From the NCBI RefSeq assembly GCF_011050365.1, contig NZ_DRFV01000008.1, forward strand, positions 358,125 to 422,124: 64,000 nucleotides of DNA, given 5' to 3'. This DNA comes from Pseudohongiella sp. GTDB lineage: Bacteria > Pseudomonadota > Gammaproteobacteria > Pseudomonadales > Pseudohongiellaceae. The notes beneath the pieces are model-generated. The model searched no databases. It saw nothing but the letters and a program-made list of their open reading frames with translations, and had not been told where the DNA came from. A program made the translations under genes and the position numbers. Of this stretch, positions 50,543-59,487 are shown piece after piece; within the stretch, counting starts at the first letter, position 1; the number at the start of each line of letters is the position of its first letter.

Positions 50543-51493
50543 TCAGTGATCAACGAGACGGTCGCGCAGGGCATCGACCTCTTCGCGTAGTATCGGCGCG
50601 AGGGCATCTGACAGAGCGCCATGCCCGGCCCTGCTTACCATGCGCAGTTTGACATTGGGCAGGCGCTGACTTAATTTCCAGGCGGTAATGGGCGGGCATA
50701 CCAGATCGAGTTCGCCCTGCACAATCGTGATCGGCGCATGAATTTCGTGCGCGGCCTCCAGCAGGGGCGAGTCAGCCAGGAAGCACTGGTTTTTCAGAAA
50801 ATGTAACTGCACACGAGTACTGTTCAGCAGAGCCTGGCTGGCGGACAGTGTTGGGGGCGTGGCAGATGCTTCAGTCCCGATTCTCATAATCTGCATCTCG
50901 TATTCTACCCAGCGCCTGGCTGCCTCGCTGGCGTGACCCTGGTCGGCATCAAAGACCGCCCGGTAGTAGGCGTCTATCAGATCGGGGCCCATGCCCTCAG
51001 CAAGCTGTTGGCAGGCCTGCGGTGCAAAGCGCGCCACGCCATGCGTGAACCAAGAGACCTCCTCATCAGTGCCCAGGAAAACGCCGCGCAGTATCATCTC
51101 TGCTACATTCTGCGGGTAGAGCCGCGCGTAGACCAGCGCCAGCGTGCTGCCCCAGGAGCCACCAAACAGGCTCATTTTACCACTGATGCCCAGTGCCTCA
51201 CGGATAATGTTGATATCCTCAGCCAGTGTCTGCGTATCGTTATCCTGTGCCTCGCCCGCCGGTGAAGACTGGCCGCAGCCGCGCTGGTCAAACAGCACAA
51301 TATCGAAAAATTCCGGGTCAAAGTAGCGGCGATGGGCAGCCCTGACCTGGCTGCCCGGGCCACCGTGCAGAAAGATTATCGGATGGCCACCTTTTTTCCC
51401 GCTGCGCTCCACATACAGTGAATGGCGTGAGGAGACCGTCAGCGTCTGGGTAAAGAACGGCTCTATGTGTGGATATAGTGTGTTGATGGACAG
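50543..51493 (-). CDS. pip: Prolyl aminopeptidase, likely non-ATG start
   Basis: An alpha/beta-hydrolase that removes N-terminal proline from peptides. Motifs: HGGPGS (residues 43-48), the nucleophile elbow GGSWGS with Ser113, acidic GELDLVCPP, and the late AGHG His. In-frame GTG at 51412 would omit the family N-terminus. Translating further upstream gives NTLYPHIEPF and SSRHSLYVERSG, which match the usual LYPxIEPY and GHxLYWE segments of Pip. No ATG, GTG or TTG lies in that extension; CTG at 51493 would give a 316-residue protein of normal length. A rare start codon, or a mutated start, is inferred. First gene of the operon with the kinase and regulator. Confidence 0.85.
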   Translation of the reverse strand: MSINTLYPHIEPFFTQTLTVSSRHSLYVERSGKKGGHPIIFLHGGPGSQVRAAHRRYFDPEFFDIVLFDQRGCGQSSPAGEAQDNDTQTLAEDINIIREALGISGKMSLFGGSWGSTLALVYARLYPQNVAEMILRGVFLGTDEEVSWFTHGVARFAPQACQQLAEGMGPDLIDAYYRAVFDADQGHASEAARRWVEYEMQIMRIGTEASATPPTLSASQALLNSTRVQLHFLKNQCFLADSPLLEAAHEIHAPITIVQGELDLVCPPITAWKLSQRLPNVKLRMVSRAGHGALSDALAPILREEVDALRDRLVDH

Positions 51494-51689
51494 CTCCCGA
51501 ACCGCGTGGTGAATAACATGGACAAATATTAAAGCTGAACTTTTTTACAGTGATACGGGCATTTTGCCAATAGCGCAACCAGCAATCTAATGAAAATCAT
51601 GAGTGCCTTTTACTGATAATGCGGCAGCGCGGCAGTGCCTGACAGGGCCAGAATCGAATGGTCTTGTGGTCAAACAGCTGAAACTGGCT

Positions 51690-51714
51690 GGGGCCCAGGC
51701 CCCGGGAAACCGGG
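51690..51714 (+). promoter_or_regulatory. Alternative hairpins in the pqqA leader
   Basis: GGGGCC (51690-51695) pairs with GGCCCC (51698-51703). The last three C of that stem are also the first bases of CCCGG (51701-51705), which pairs with CCGGG (51710-51714) around a GAAA tetraloop. Only one stem can form at a time. They lie 30-54 bases upstream of pqqA. This may be a leader switch or just a stable 5' end. Confidence 0.45.
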
Positions 51715-51743
51715 ATAACCCAACTACTGTGGAGATTACACCT

Positions 51744-51815
51744 ATGTGGACTAAACCAGATTACACCGAAATGCGTTACGGTTTTGAAGTGACCATGTAT
51801 TTCGCCAACCGTTAA
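51744..51815 (+). CDS. pqqA: PQQ precursor peptide PqqA
   Basis: A 23-residue peptide that is the substrate for PQQ. The Glu15 and Tyr19 that are cross-linked by PqqE are present in FEVTMY. Length and the N-terminal MWTKPDYTE are typical. A GGAGA site stands 8 bases upstream. It leads the pqqB-C-D-E genes; an imperfect hairpin just downstream probably keeps pqqA message in excess over the enzymes. Confidence 0.96.
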   Translation: MWTKPDYTEMRYGFEVTMYFANR

Positions 51816-51845
51816 TCGGTCGGTTGATGCATGGAGATTGACCCC

Positions 51846-51881
51846 AAAGAGAGAGCCGCCTTATCAGGAGGCTTTCTCTTT
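51846..51881 (+). terminator. Attenuator hairpin between pqqA and pqqB
   Basis: Arms 51846-51860 and 51867-51881 form a 15-bp stem with one G-U and one mismatch around TTATCA, ending in a CTCTTT tract. It sits 30 bases after pqqA. Such hairpins give high pqqA and lower pqqBCDE expression. Confidence 0.65.
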
Positions 51882-51917
51882 GATTTAACGTCAGTAGAAT
51901 TTGTGTAAGGACAAACC

Positions 51918-52835
51918 ATGAGAGTACGCGTTCTGGGTTCTGCCGCCGGCGGCGGATTCCCGCAGTGGAACTGCAACTGTCCGAATTGTGACGGTGTGCG
52001 CAAGGGTACGATCAAGGCGTCGCCGCGTACTCAGTCATCCATTGCCATCAGCAGTGACAACATCAACTGGCTGCTGTTTAATGCCTCTCCCGATATTCTG
52101 GCGCAGTTTCAGCGCTTTCCGGAACTGCAACCGGGTCGTGCCATTCGTGACACTGCCGTCAAAGGCATTGTTCTGATGGATGCCCAGATCGACCATACCA
52201 CCGGGTTGTTTATGTTGCGGGAGGGTAAAGTGCCTCTCAATATTTACTGCACCGGCATGGTCCATGAAGACCTGACCCAGGGTAATCCCATATTTAATGT
52301 GCTGGAGCATTTCTGCGGCGTGTCCTGGCATCAGGTGCCGACAGCACCGGGAAGCACGTTCGAGGTGGACGGCATCACGGATATCCGCATCACCGCCGTT
52401 CCCCTTAGCAGCAAAGCGCCGCCATTCTCGCCGCATCGCCATGATCCGCACGAGGGCGACAATATCGGCATACAGCTGGAGGATACGCGCACTGGCAAGA
52501 AACTGTTTTATGCCCCCGGGCTGGCGGCCATCGAGCCACACCTGCTGCCGTTCATGCAGCAGGCCGATTGTCTGATGGTGGATGGTACCTGCTGGACCAA
52601 TGATGAAATGCGGGCGCTGGGTATCAGCGAGAAGCTATCACTTGATATGGGTCACATGCCCCAATCAGGACCCGGCGGCATGATTGAGGCATTGGGGCGT
52701 TTGCCAGCTGCGCGCAAAATACTTATCCATATCAACAATACCAACCCAATCCTGCGCGACGATTCCGATGAGCGTGAGATCCTGCATCAGGAGAAAATCG
52801 AAGTGGCTTTTGATGGCATGGACTTCAGTCTGTAA
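51918..52835 (+). CDS. pqqB: PQQ biosynthesis protein PqqB
   Basis: A 305-residue metallo-beta-lactamase-fold hydroxylase proposed to oxidise the cross-linked Glu-Tyr product in PQQ formation. Landmarks: the N-terminal [20 protein letters not shown], which binds zinc, the [15 protein letters not shown] loop, and the [12 protein letters not shown] segment. Normal length. It follows the hairpin after pqqA and precedes pqqC by 52 bases. Confidence 0.96.
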   Translation: MRVRVLGSAAGGGFPQWNCNCPNCDGVRKGTIKASPRTQSSIAISSDNINWLLFNASPDILAQFQRFPELQPGRAIRDTAVKGIVLMDAQIDHTTGLFMLREGKVPLNIYCTGMVHEDLTQGNPIFNVLEHFCGVSWHQVPTAPGSTFEVDGITDIRITAVPLSSKAPPFSPHRHDPHEGDNIGIQLEDTRTGKKLFYAPGLAAIEPHLLPFMQQADCLMVDGTCWTNDEMRALGISEKLSLDMGHMPQSGPGGMIEALGRLPAARKILIHINNTNPILRDDSDEREILHQEKIEVAFDGMDFSL

Positions 52836-52887
52836 CGCCGTCCTGACTCCAAGGCAGTTCCAAATAGATACCGCGGGAGCTTCTGCA

Positions 52888-53628
52888 ATGACAATCGATA
52901 CTGCTGCACCCTGGTCAACCGAAGAATTTGAAGCCAGGTTGCGTGCCAAAGAAAACTGCTATCACATCTTTCATCCTTTCCACATTGCCATGAACAGTGG
53001 ACAGTGCAACAAAGAGCAGGTGCAGGGCTGGGTGCTTAACCGTTTCTATTACCAGATCATGATTCCGATCAAGGATGCCGCCGTCATGTCAAATATGCCG
53101 GATAGGGACCATCGTCGCCTGTGGGTGCAGCGTATCCTGGATCATGATGGCGCCGAAGGCGAGGAGGGTGGCATCGAGGCCTGGCTGGCGCTGGCCGAAG
53201 CGGTGGGCCTGGATCGTGAAGAAGTAATTTCGCTGCAAAGCGTGACACCTGGCGTAAAGTTTGCTGTTGATGCGTATGTCAACTTTGCCCGAACCGCGCC
53301 CTGGCAGGAGGCGGTATGCTCGTCGCTGACTGAGCTTTTTGCGCCGACCATTCATCAGAAACGCCTGGACAGCTGGCCGCAACATTATCCCTGGATTGAT
53401 GCCAACGGCTATCAGTATTTTCGCAAACGTTTGTCCGAGGCACGGCGTGATGTTGAACACGGTTTACGGGTGACACTGGCGCATTTTAAGACCCGGACTG
53501 AACAGGAGCGCGCGCTTGATATTCTGCAATTCAAACTCAACGTTCTGTGGACCATGCTGGACGCCATGCAGGTCACCTACGGTATTGGCGATCACAACAG
53601 TGGCGCGATAGCGAGGATGACACCGTGA
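52888..53628 (+). CDS. pqqC: PQQ synthase PqqC
   Basis: A 246-residue haem-oxygenase-fold oxidase that closes the rings and oxidises AHQQ to PQQ in the last step. Family segments are [29 protein letters not shown] and RILDHDG near the middle, and [14 protein letters not shown] later. The ATG at 52888 has a GCGGGAG site and begins the conserved domain; the longer frame runs into pqqB and is not used. It overlaps pqqD at GTGA. Confidence 0.95.
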   Translation: MTIDTAAPWSTEEFEARLRAKENCYHIFHPFHIAMNSGQCNKEQVQGWVLNRFYYQIMIPIKDAAVMSNMPDRDHRRLWVQRILDHDGAEGEEGGIEAWLALAEAVGLDREEVISLQSVTPGVKFAVDAYVNFARTAPWQEAVCSSLTELFAPTIHQKRLDSWPQHYPWIDANGYQYFRKRLSEARRDVEHGLRVTLAHFKTRTEQERALDILQFKLNVLWTMLDAMQVTYGIGDHNSGAIARMTP

Positions 53629-53897
53629 GCCTGGCTAAAGACAAGGCGCTGCGATTTGCCCGGCAATACAAACTGCAGTGGGAAAAGGCCCAGGACGCCT
53701 GGGTGCTGTTGTACCCCGAAGGCTTGATCAAGTTGACCGAAAGCGCCGGCGAGATTCTCAAACGTATTGACGGGCAGTGCAGTGCCACGGACATCATCAA
53801 CAGCCTGCAGGCCGCCTTTCCGGGCGCTGATCTGCAGCAAGACGTCACCGACTTTCTGGAGCATGCCCATGACAAAGGCTGGATTATCACCGACTGA
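53625..53897 (+). CDS. pqqD: PqqA-binding chaperone PqqD
   Basis: A 90-residue RRE-type winged-helix protein that binds PqqA and presents it to PqqE. Seen in the sequence: [21 protein letters not shown] and [15 protein letters not shown], typical of PqqD. The GTG start overlaps the pqqC stop. Its 3' end overlaps pqqE by 29 bases, so the three genes are translationally linked. Confidence 0.94.
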   Translation: MSLAKDKALRFARQYKLQWEKAQDAWVLLYPEGLIKLTESAGEILKRIDGQCSATDIINSLQAAFPGADLQQDVTDFLEHAHDKGWIITD

Positions 53898-55014
53898 CAG
53901 CATCAAGCCGCCGCTGTGGGTCAATGCCGAGATCACCTACAAGTGCCCTCTGCATTGCGTGTTCTGCTATAACCCGCTGAACTATGCCTCTACCTTTGAC
54001 AAAGAGTTGACCACCGAGGAGTGGCTGAAGGCGCTGCGCGAGGCTCGTGAATTGGGCGCTGTGCAACTGGGTATTTCCGGCGGTGAGCCCCTGATGCGCG
54101 ATGATGCGGAGGTCATTGTCGCCGAAGCCAGCAAAATGGGTTATTACGTCAATCTGCTGACCTCCGGCATTGGTCTGACCGAAAAACGTATTGCCGCATT
54201 CAAGGCCGGCGGGCTGGATCAGATTCAGCTATCGTTTCAGGACTCCACCAAAGAGATGAACGACTTTCTGTCCAGCACCCGCACATTTGACCTCAAGCTC
54301 AAAGTCGCCAGGCTGATCAAGCAGTACGACTACCCGATGGTGCTGAATGTGGTGCTGCACCGGCTTAATATCGATCACATCGAACAGATCCTGGAGATGG
54401 CAGAGGAGATGCAGGCGGATCACGTGGAACTGGCCAACAGCCAGTACTATGCCTGGGCGTTTAAGAACCGTGAGCACCTGATGCCCAGTCGCGAACAGCT
54501 GGAGCATGCGGAGGCGGTCTGCAATCAATTTCGAGCCCGCCTGGGCAACAAGATGAAACTCTATTTTGTGGTGCCCGATTATTATCAGGATCGACCCAAA
54601 GCCTGCATGAACGGCTGGGGTACTGTGTTTCTGAATATCGCGCCGGACGGTCTGGCGTTGCCCTGTCATGAGGCCCGCATGCTGCCCGGGCTGGAATTCC
54701 CCAACCTGCGCGATCACGAAGTGCGCAGCATCTGGTACGAGTCGGAAGCCTTTAATGCCTATCGCGGTGATGGCTGGATGAAGGAGCCCTGCCGCAGCTG
54801 TGATGAAAAAGACAAGGACTTTGGCGGCTGCCGTTGCCAGGCTTTTATGCTGACCGGCGATGCCCGTAACGCTGATCCGGTGTGCAGCAAATCGCCACAT
54901 CACTCAGTCGTGACCGATCAGGTGGCGCTTGCGCAGCAACCGCGGCGGCCGGACGACGAAGTGCGACCCCTGATCATCTTTCGGGATGACGGCAACTCAC
55001 GCCGCCTGTCGTGA
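53869..55014 (+). CDS. pqqE: PqqA peptide cyclase PqqE (radical SAM)
   Basis: A 381-residue radical SAM enzyme that forms the Glu-Tyr carbon-carbon bond in PqqA. The cluster motif is CPLHCVFC (Cys26, Cys30, Cys33), the SGGEP strand follows, and the SPASM domain carries DGLALPCHEARMLPG and the CRSCDEKDKDFGGCRCQ cysteines for the auxiliary clusters. The ATG at 53869 is favoured by a CTGGAG site 8 bases upstream. No pqqF, pqqG or quinoprotein dehydrogenase follows. Confidence 0.96.
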   Translation: MTKAGLSPTDSIKPPLWVNAEITYKCPLHCVFCYNPLNYASTFDKELTTEEWLKALREARELGAVQLGISGGEPLMRDDAEVIVAEASKMGYYVNLLTSGIGLTEKRIAAFKAGGLDQIQLSFQDSTKEMNDFLSSTRTFDLKLKVARLIKQYDYPMVLNVVLHRLNIDHIEQILEMAEEMQADHVELANSQYYAWAFKNREHLMPSREQLEHAEAVCNQFRARLGNKMKLYFVVPDYYQDRPKACMNGWGTVFLNIAPDGLALPCHEARMLPGLEFPNLRDHEVRSIWYESEAFNAYRGDGWMKEPCRSCDEKDKDFGGCRCQAFMLTGDARNADPVCSKSPHHSVVTDQVALAQQPRRPDDEVRPLIIFRDDGNSRRLS

Positions 55015-55141
55015 AAACCTGGCCAGAGCAGGTCGCAAATCAGGTGTTTTGCCGCCTGCTAAACTGGACACCGGGCTTTATCAATATTACGTTCTACTCA
55101 TCTGATACATTCAATGTTTATAAACGGACGGAGGTACAGAG

Positions 55142-55846
55142 ATGAGTAGCAATGTGCACAGCGACAGTCCGGTTCTGGTCATCACCGGGGCTTCTTCGGG
55201 AATTGGCGCTGCCACCGCCAGAGCCATGGCCAATGCAGGATACCGGCTGGTACTGGCAGCCCGCTCACGGGATAAGCTGAAAACGCTACAGGATGAGCTG
55301 GGCGGCGACGGCAAGGTGATCACCGTGGCCTGCGATGTGCAACAGGTCGCGGACCAGATAGCCATGGTGGACGAGGCCCTGAAGGCCTTTGGCCGCATCG
55401 ATGCGGTATTCGCCAACGCCGGGCGCGGCGGCGAGCCGGGAGGCTTCAGCGGCGCAGATCCGGAGATCTGGAAGGATATGATTCTCACCAACATCCTTGG
55501 TGTCGGCATTACCCTGCAGGCGTGTATGCCGGAACTCCGGAAATCCCGGGGCCACCTTCTGATTACCGGCTCCGCTGCGGGCCGTGCGACCATTGCAGGT
55601 TCAATGTACAGCGCCACCAAATGGGCAGTGTCGGCGATCGGTTACGGCGTAAGGGAAGAGCTGCGCGGCAGTGGCATCCGGGTGACGCTGATTGAGCCAG
55701 GCATGGTAGACACGCCGTTCTTTGACGAATCCCCTGACCATGCGCTGCGGCCGGAAGATATCGCCGAGGCCGTCAAGTACGCCCTGGCGCAGCCTGCCCA
55801 TGTTGATGTGAACGAGCTCCTGATCAGGCCGACGCCGAAGGCATAA
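55142..55846 (+). CDS. Short-chain dehydrogenase/reductase
   Basis: A 234-residue classical SDR. NAD(P)-binding TGASSGIG at residues 15-22, NAG of VFANAGRG, active-site Ser in ITGSAAG, and YSATK supplying Tyr and Lys. The Arg in AARSRDKLK favours NADP(H). A CGGAGG site precedes the ATG. The gene lies 127 bases after pqqE, probably with its own promoter. Substrate unknown; a fatty or secondary alcohol is a fair guess. Confidence 0.93.
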   Translation: MSSNVHSDSPVLVITGASSGIGAATARAMANAGYRLVLAARSRDKLKTLQDELGGDGKVITVACDVQQVADQIAMVDEALKAFGRIDAVFANAGRGGEPGGFSGADPEIWKDMILTNILGVGITLQACMPELRKSRGHLLITGSAAGRATIAGSMYSATKWAVSAIGYGVREELRGSGIRVTLIEPGMVDTPFFDESPDHALRPEDIAEAVKYALAQPAHVDVNELLIRPTPKA

Positions 55847-55931
55847 CCGTGGAGTTCTTCGCCCTGCTGTTTCAATCTGAAGTGAGCACAGGGCTACTGG
55901 TTGCGCCTAAGGCTACTGATGGGAGTGGCGT

Positions 55932-56945
55932 CTACCGGGTCTCCGCTTGGCGCGCACCTGCCAGTATGCCGGGTAGAGCGTAATTGCCTTCATGGCAGGC
56001 ATATTCGTAGATACGGTCAGGTGAGGGGCGCATGTGCAGAATGCCTTTGATTGGTTCAACGAAGGTGGCTGGATCATTAATGGTAAATTCGTAAACCAGT
56101 GAGCCATTGCCATTCAAGGTGAAGCGCTCCTCAAGCTGCATGTTTTCAGCTGAACCCCAGGCCGCATAAGGTTGGGACAGGCTGGCTATCTTGTCAGTAA
56201 AGTTGCGGGTGTGCACCACCAGCGTGTCGCCCTGCCAGTGACCACGGGCATTGCCGCCCCACTGCGTGATCGCCGGATCCGCATGGGGCCGACCGTCCAG
56301 CGGAATGATGCGCGCGTCATGGATCATTTCGGTGACGATGACGACATGATCGCTAAACTGCAGCAACTGCATATTATTATTGTATTTGCTGGGCAGCATG
56401 GGTGGGCCGGTGTTAAAACCCACCAGACAGCGTTCGGACAAGCCACGATCCTCCGGGCCGTCCTTGCTGATGCCGCCCAGCAGGAAGCGTGCCGGGCGCT
56501 GGCTTGGCACATCGCCATTTGCTGAACTGCGTTGCAGAACGGCGCCCTCACTTAACGGCGGGATACGACCATTAGCCGGGCTGACAATGATGGATGTGCG
56601 CAGATTGTCACCGACGCCGTCTCCCCATTCGTCCCAAAAGTCGTTGTAACCGATATTGAGGCCGTCCGGTTCGCGTTCGAAGCGTGCCTGACGGGCGGTG
56701 ACGATCGACTGCTCAAATTCCCTGGCTTCCTGCACGGTCATGAACTCTTTGTCTGCCAGGTGTTCAGGGCGTTGCAGGGGAGTGACGGAGGCAAAGCTCC
56801 AGAACCCCTGCATGTCGGGCTGCCCGAACTGATTGCGGGCAGGGGTGGCAGCGTCAGGGGCCGCCAGGACCGATAACGTCAGTGTCGCACCGGAAAAGGC
56901 GGTCAAAAAAGCTAAGCCGTACAGATAGCGGTCTGGCCATCTCAT
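55932..56945 (-). CDS. Secreted protein of unknown function
   Basis: A 337-residue exported protein with a signal peptide (about residues 8-30). The mature part carries NQFGQPDMQGFWSFASVTPLQRP-like segments, EDRGLSERCLVGFNTGPPMLP, NNNMQLLQFSDHVVIVTEMIHDAR, and RGHWQGDTLVVHTRNFTDK. This set recurs in a large uncharacterised family of marine and soil bacteria (often several copies per genome). No catalytic motif is recognised. Start at the ATG at 56945, ten bases after GGAGAG. Divergent from the redoxin-cytochrome fusion gene. Confidence 0.8.
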   Translation of the reverse strand: MRWPDRYLYGLAFLTAFSGATLTLSVLAAPDAATPARNQFGQPDMQGFWSFASVTPLQRPEHLADKEFMTVQEAREFEQSIVTARQARFEREPDGLNIGYNDFWDEWGDGVGDNLRTSIIVSPANGRIPPLSEGAVLQRSSANGDVPSQRPARFLLGGISKDGPEDRGLSERCLVGFNTGPPMLPSKYNNNMQLLQFSDHVVIVTEMIHDARIIPLDGRPHADPAITQWGGNARGHWQGDTLVVHTRNFTDKIASLSQPYAAWGSAENMQLEERFTLNGNGSLVYEFTINDPATFVEPIKGILHMRPSPDRIYEYACHEGNYALPGILAGARQAETR

Positions 56946-57442
56946 CAAGAGTGTCTCTCCTCAGCGATTATTTTTCTGTTGTGTGCCGATGAGTCCAAAG
57001 TTATCGCCGATTGTGCTGTTTGTACAGTTTTGAGGACAATTATCCATAACATGGCAGCGCGCAATTCACTGATATCACGCCCCTGGTGTAGCCACTGTTA
57101 CAGCTGTTAGTGCGGGCCCGGGGAACTGTGTTTATGCATACATCATGATGATGCAACACGCACTATTGCAGGATAACAGCATGTCCAGACGTATCAGGCA
57201 TTGCCACAACGTGGAAAACCTCCGACTGTTGGCTAAACAACGAAAGTGGAAGTCCGGTTTTTAGGGCAAATGTTGAGGGAAATGGCGGATTGGAATTGCG
57301 CTTTGCACCGGCTGGTGTTAGCCTCGGCGCAAGACCGGGCAAATACATGAATGAGTTCAGATATTCTGATGCAGCCCTTCACGCACACTCTCCCGGGTCT
57401 ATTTATTAAAATATATTGCTGGCCTTCAGGCTGGAGGAGATT
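56946..57442. promoter_or_regulatory. Divergent intergenic region before redoxin fusion gene
   Basis: 497 bases with no gene I can support. It includes a short palindrome CATCATGATGATG around 57143-57155 and an A/T-rich block TATTTATTAAAATATAT at 57399-57415 close to the fusion gene, a good site for its promoter. The ribosome site TGGAGGAG lies just before the ATG at 57443. Confidence 0.35.
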
Positions 57443-59212
57443 ATGCGTAAGTTGCTCGGAGACATCAAACTCAATGGCAGAAGAACGATATTTGCCAGTG
57501 TAACCGCCCTGGTATTTTCACTGAGCGCCGCTCAGAGTGTGGTCGCTCAGGACCGCGCAGGCGATTTTGCTCTGCTGGATCAGGATGGACGCTTCCATCA
57601 CATGGCCTGGTACGACAACAATAAAGCCATCGCGTTTCTGGTGCAGGCCAGTGGTGATGCTGCTACCCAAAGCTCGTTGGCCTCTTATAATGCCCTGAAA
57701 GAGCAATACGCTTCTCAGGGGATCGTCTTTATGATGATTAACCCGCTAGGGGAGCAGCGCGATGTTGTGAAAGCTGACGCGGACAGCCTGGGAATAGACA
57801 TACCTGTGCTGATTGATGACGCTCAGGTAGTCTCCGAAGCGCTGGGTATCGATAAAACCGGTGAGGCCTTCCTGTACGACCCGAAGTCTTTTCGCGTGAT
57901 ATATCGTGGCCCGGCAGATCAGTCAATGGCAAACGCCCTTGCTGCTGTGGTGGCAGGTAATGCTGTTCCCAATGCAGTTGTGGCCACACAGGGCACTGCG
58001 GTTGCCTATCCTGCCCGCGATAAACTGCTGCAAGAAGGCGTCTCCTATAGCAAGGACGTAGCGCCGGTGCTTGCTGAAAACTGTGCAAGCTGTCATCGCG
58101 AAGGAGGCATAGCCCCGTTTGCGTTAAACAGCCACACCATGGCACAAGGCTGGTCGCCCATGATTCGTGAAGTGCTGATGACCAAGCGTATGCCGCCGGG
58201 ACAAATTGACCCGCATATTGGTGAATTCCGTAATCACTACACGCTGACGCCAGACGAACAGCAGAAAGTGCTGCAGTGGATAGCAACAGGTTCCGTCAAG
58301 GATGGCGATGCCGATCCGCTGGCTGAGCTGACCTGGTCACAGGAAAAGTGGGCGTTTGGCGAACCTGACCTGATCATCAAGGTTCCGCCGCAGAGTATTC
58401 CGGCAACCGGCGTGCTCGACTACATTGATGTGGTTGTGCCGCTGGAAGGCCTGGATCGTGACCGATGGGTGCGCGCCAGCCAATATGTTCCCGGTGACCG
58501 CACCGTGTTGCACCATACCCTGAACGCGTTTATTGAACCGGGCAAGCGCCCATCACAAGGTTTGATTACCCGTTTCAGTGACCCTGATCAGGCTTACATC
58601 ACGCCTTACATCCCCGGCGCAGATCCACATCTGGAAGAGCCAAACACCGGTGGTATTCTGCGTGCGGGCACCTCGCTGGCATTGAACCTGCATTACACAA
58701 CCACAGGTCGTGAGACAGTAGACAACAGTGAAATTGGTGTGTGGTTCTACCCGGATGATGAAATCCCGACCGAGCGTCGCCTGGGTGACTGTGCCTGTAT
58801 CTTCACGCCCACCTGGACTGACATTCCGGCGTTCGATCCGGATTTTGAGCAGACTGCGTCTATCACCATCCCGACTGATGCCGAAATCATGGCGTTCACG
58901 CCGCATATGCACTTCCGTGGCAAGCGTATGGTGTTCGACGCACATTACCCTGACGGCAGCGTTGAGCGACTGTTGAATATTGCCCAGTACAACTACAACT
59001 GGCAGATGGAGTATCAGCTGGCTGAACCCAAGTTTGTGCCAGCGGGTACACGTGTTGTGGTTACCGGCGCATTTGATAACTCGGAGCAGAACAAAGCTAA
59101 CCCGGATCCTTCGCGTGTTGTGCCATGGGGCCAGCAGAGCTGGGATGAGATGTTCTTCGGCCAGGTTTACTGGAAAGAAGTGAAAGCAGCTACGGCTATC
59201 AGCTCAAACTAA
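57443..59212 (+). CDS. Redoxin / cytochrome c / copper monooxygenase-like fusion protein
   Basis: A 589-residue exported protein with three parts. After a signal peptide (cut near VVAQ, residue 36) comes a thioredoxin-fold redoxin domain (about 38-180) that contains no Cys at all. Next is a single cytochrome c-like segment with haem site CASCH (Cys214, Cys217, His218) and KRMPPG offering Met250. The C-terminal half resembles the copper type II monooxygenase fold of peptidylglycine hydroxylases: HH at 357-358, His417 in LNLHYT, HMH with His488 and His490, and Met522. All expected copper ligands are visible. I infer electron delivery from the haem to the copper site; the substrate is unknown. 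Confidence 0.86.
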   Translation: MRKLLGDIKLNGRRTIFASVTALVFSLSAAQSVVAQDRAGDFALLDQDGRFHHMAWYDNNKAIAFLVQASGDAATQSSLASYNALKEQYASQGIVFMMINPLGEQRDVVKADADSLGIDIPVLIDDAQVVSEALGIDKTGEAFLYDPKSFRVIYRGPADQSMANALAAVVAGNAVPNAVVATQGTAVAYPARDKLLQEGVSYSKDVAPVLAENCASCHREGGIAPFALNSHTMAQGWSPMIREVLMTKRMPPGQIDPHIGEFRNHYTLTPDEQQKVLQWIATGSVKDGDADPLAELTWSQEKWAFGEPDLIIKVPPQSIPATGVLDYIDVVVPLEGLDRDRWVRASQYVPGDRTVLHHTLNAFIEPGKRPSQGLITRFSDPDQAYITPYIPGADPHLEEPNTGGILRAGTSLALNLHYTTTGRETVDNSEIGVWFYPDDEIPTERRLGDCACIFTPTWTDIPAFDPDFEQTASITIPTDAEIMAFTPHMHFRGKRMVFDAHYPDGSVERLLNIAQYNYNWQMEYQLAEPKFVPAGTRVVVTGAFDNSEQNKANPDPSRVVPWGQQSWDEMFFGQVYWKEVKAATAISSN

Positions 59213-59230
59213 TAGCAACAAGCGTCTGAC

Positions 59231-59265
59231 AAAAAAGCAGGAGATTTAATCTCCTGCTTTTTTTT
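59231..59265 (+). terminator. Terminator after redoxin fusion gene
   Basis: GCAGGAGAT (59237-59245) pairs with ATCTCCTGC (59249-59257), three-base loop, preceded by six A and followed by eight T (59258-59265). Classic intrinsic terminator, likely active on both strands. Confidence 0.92.
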
Positions 59266-59487
59266 GCGCTCAATTGTAGTGTCGCCAGTAATTATCGATT
59301 CGACGTGAAGAAACTATATGCAGACGATCAGATTATTTTTAATCCGACCGTACCTTTTTCAAGTCGCGCAACGACTCAATCGGGGCCACCAAGACGACCG
59401 TCATACGTCTCCATGATGCTTGCCGCTGAAAAACCAGCAATGACAACAACAGTATGTTCTCAGGTACAACCTGGATGGGAGTAAGCA

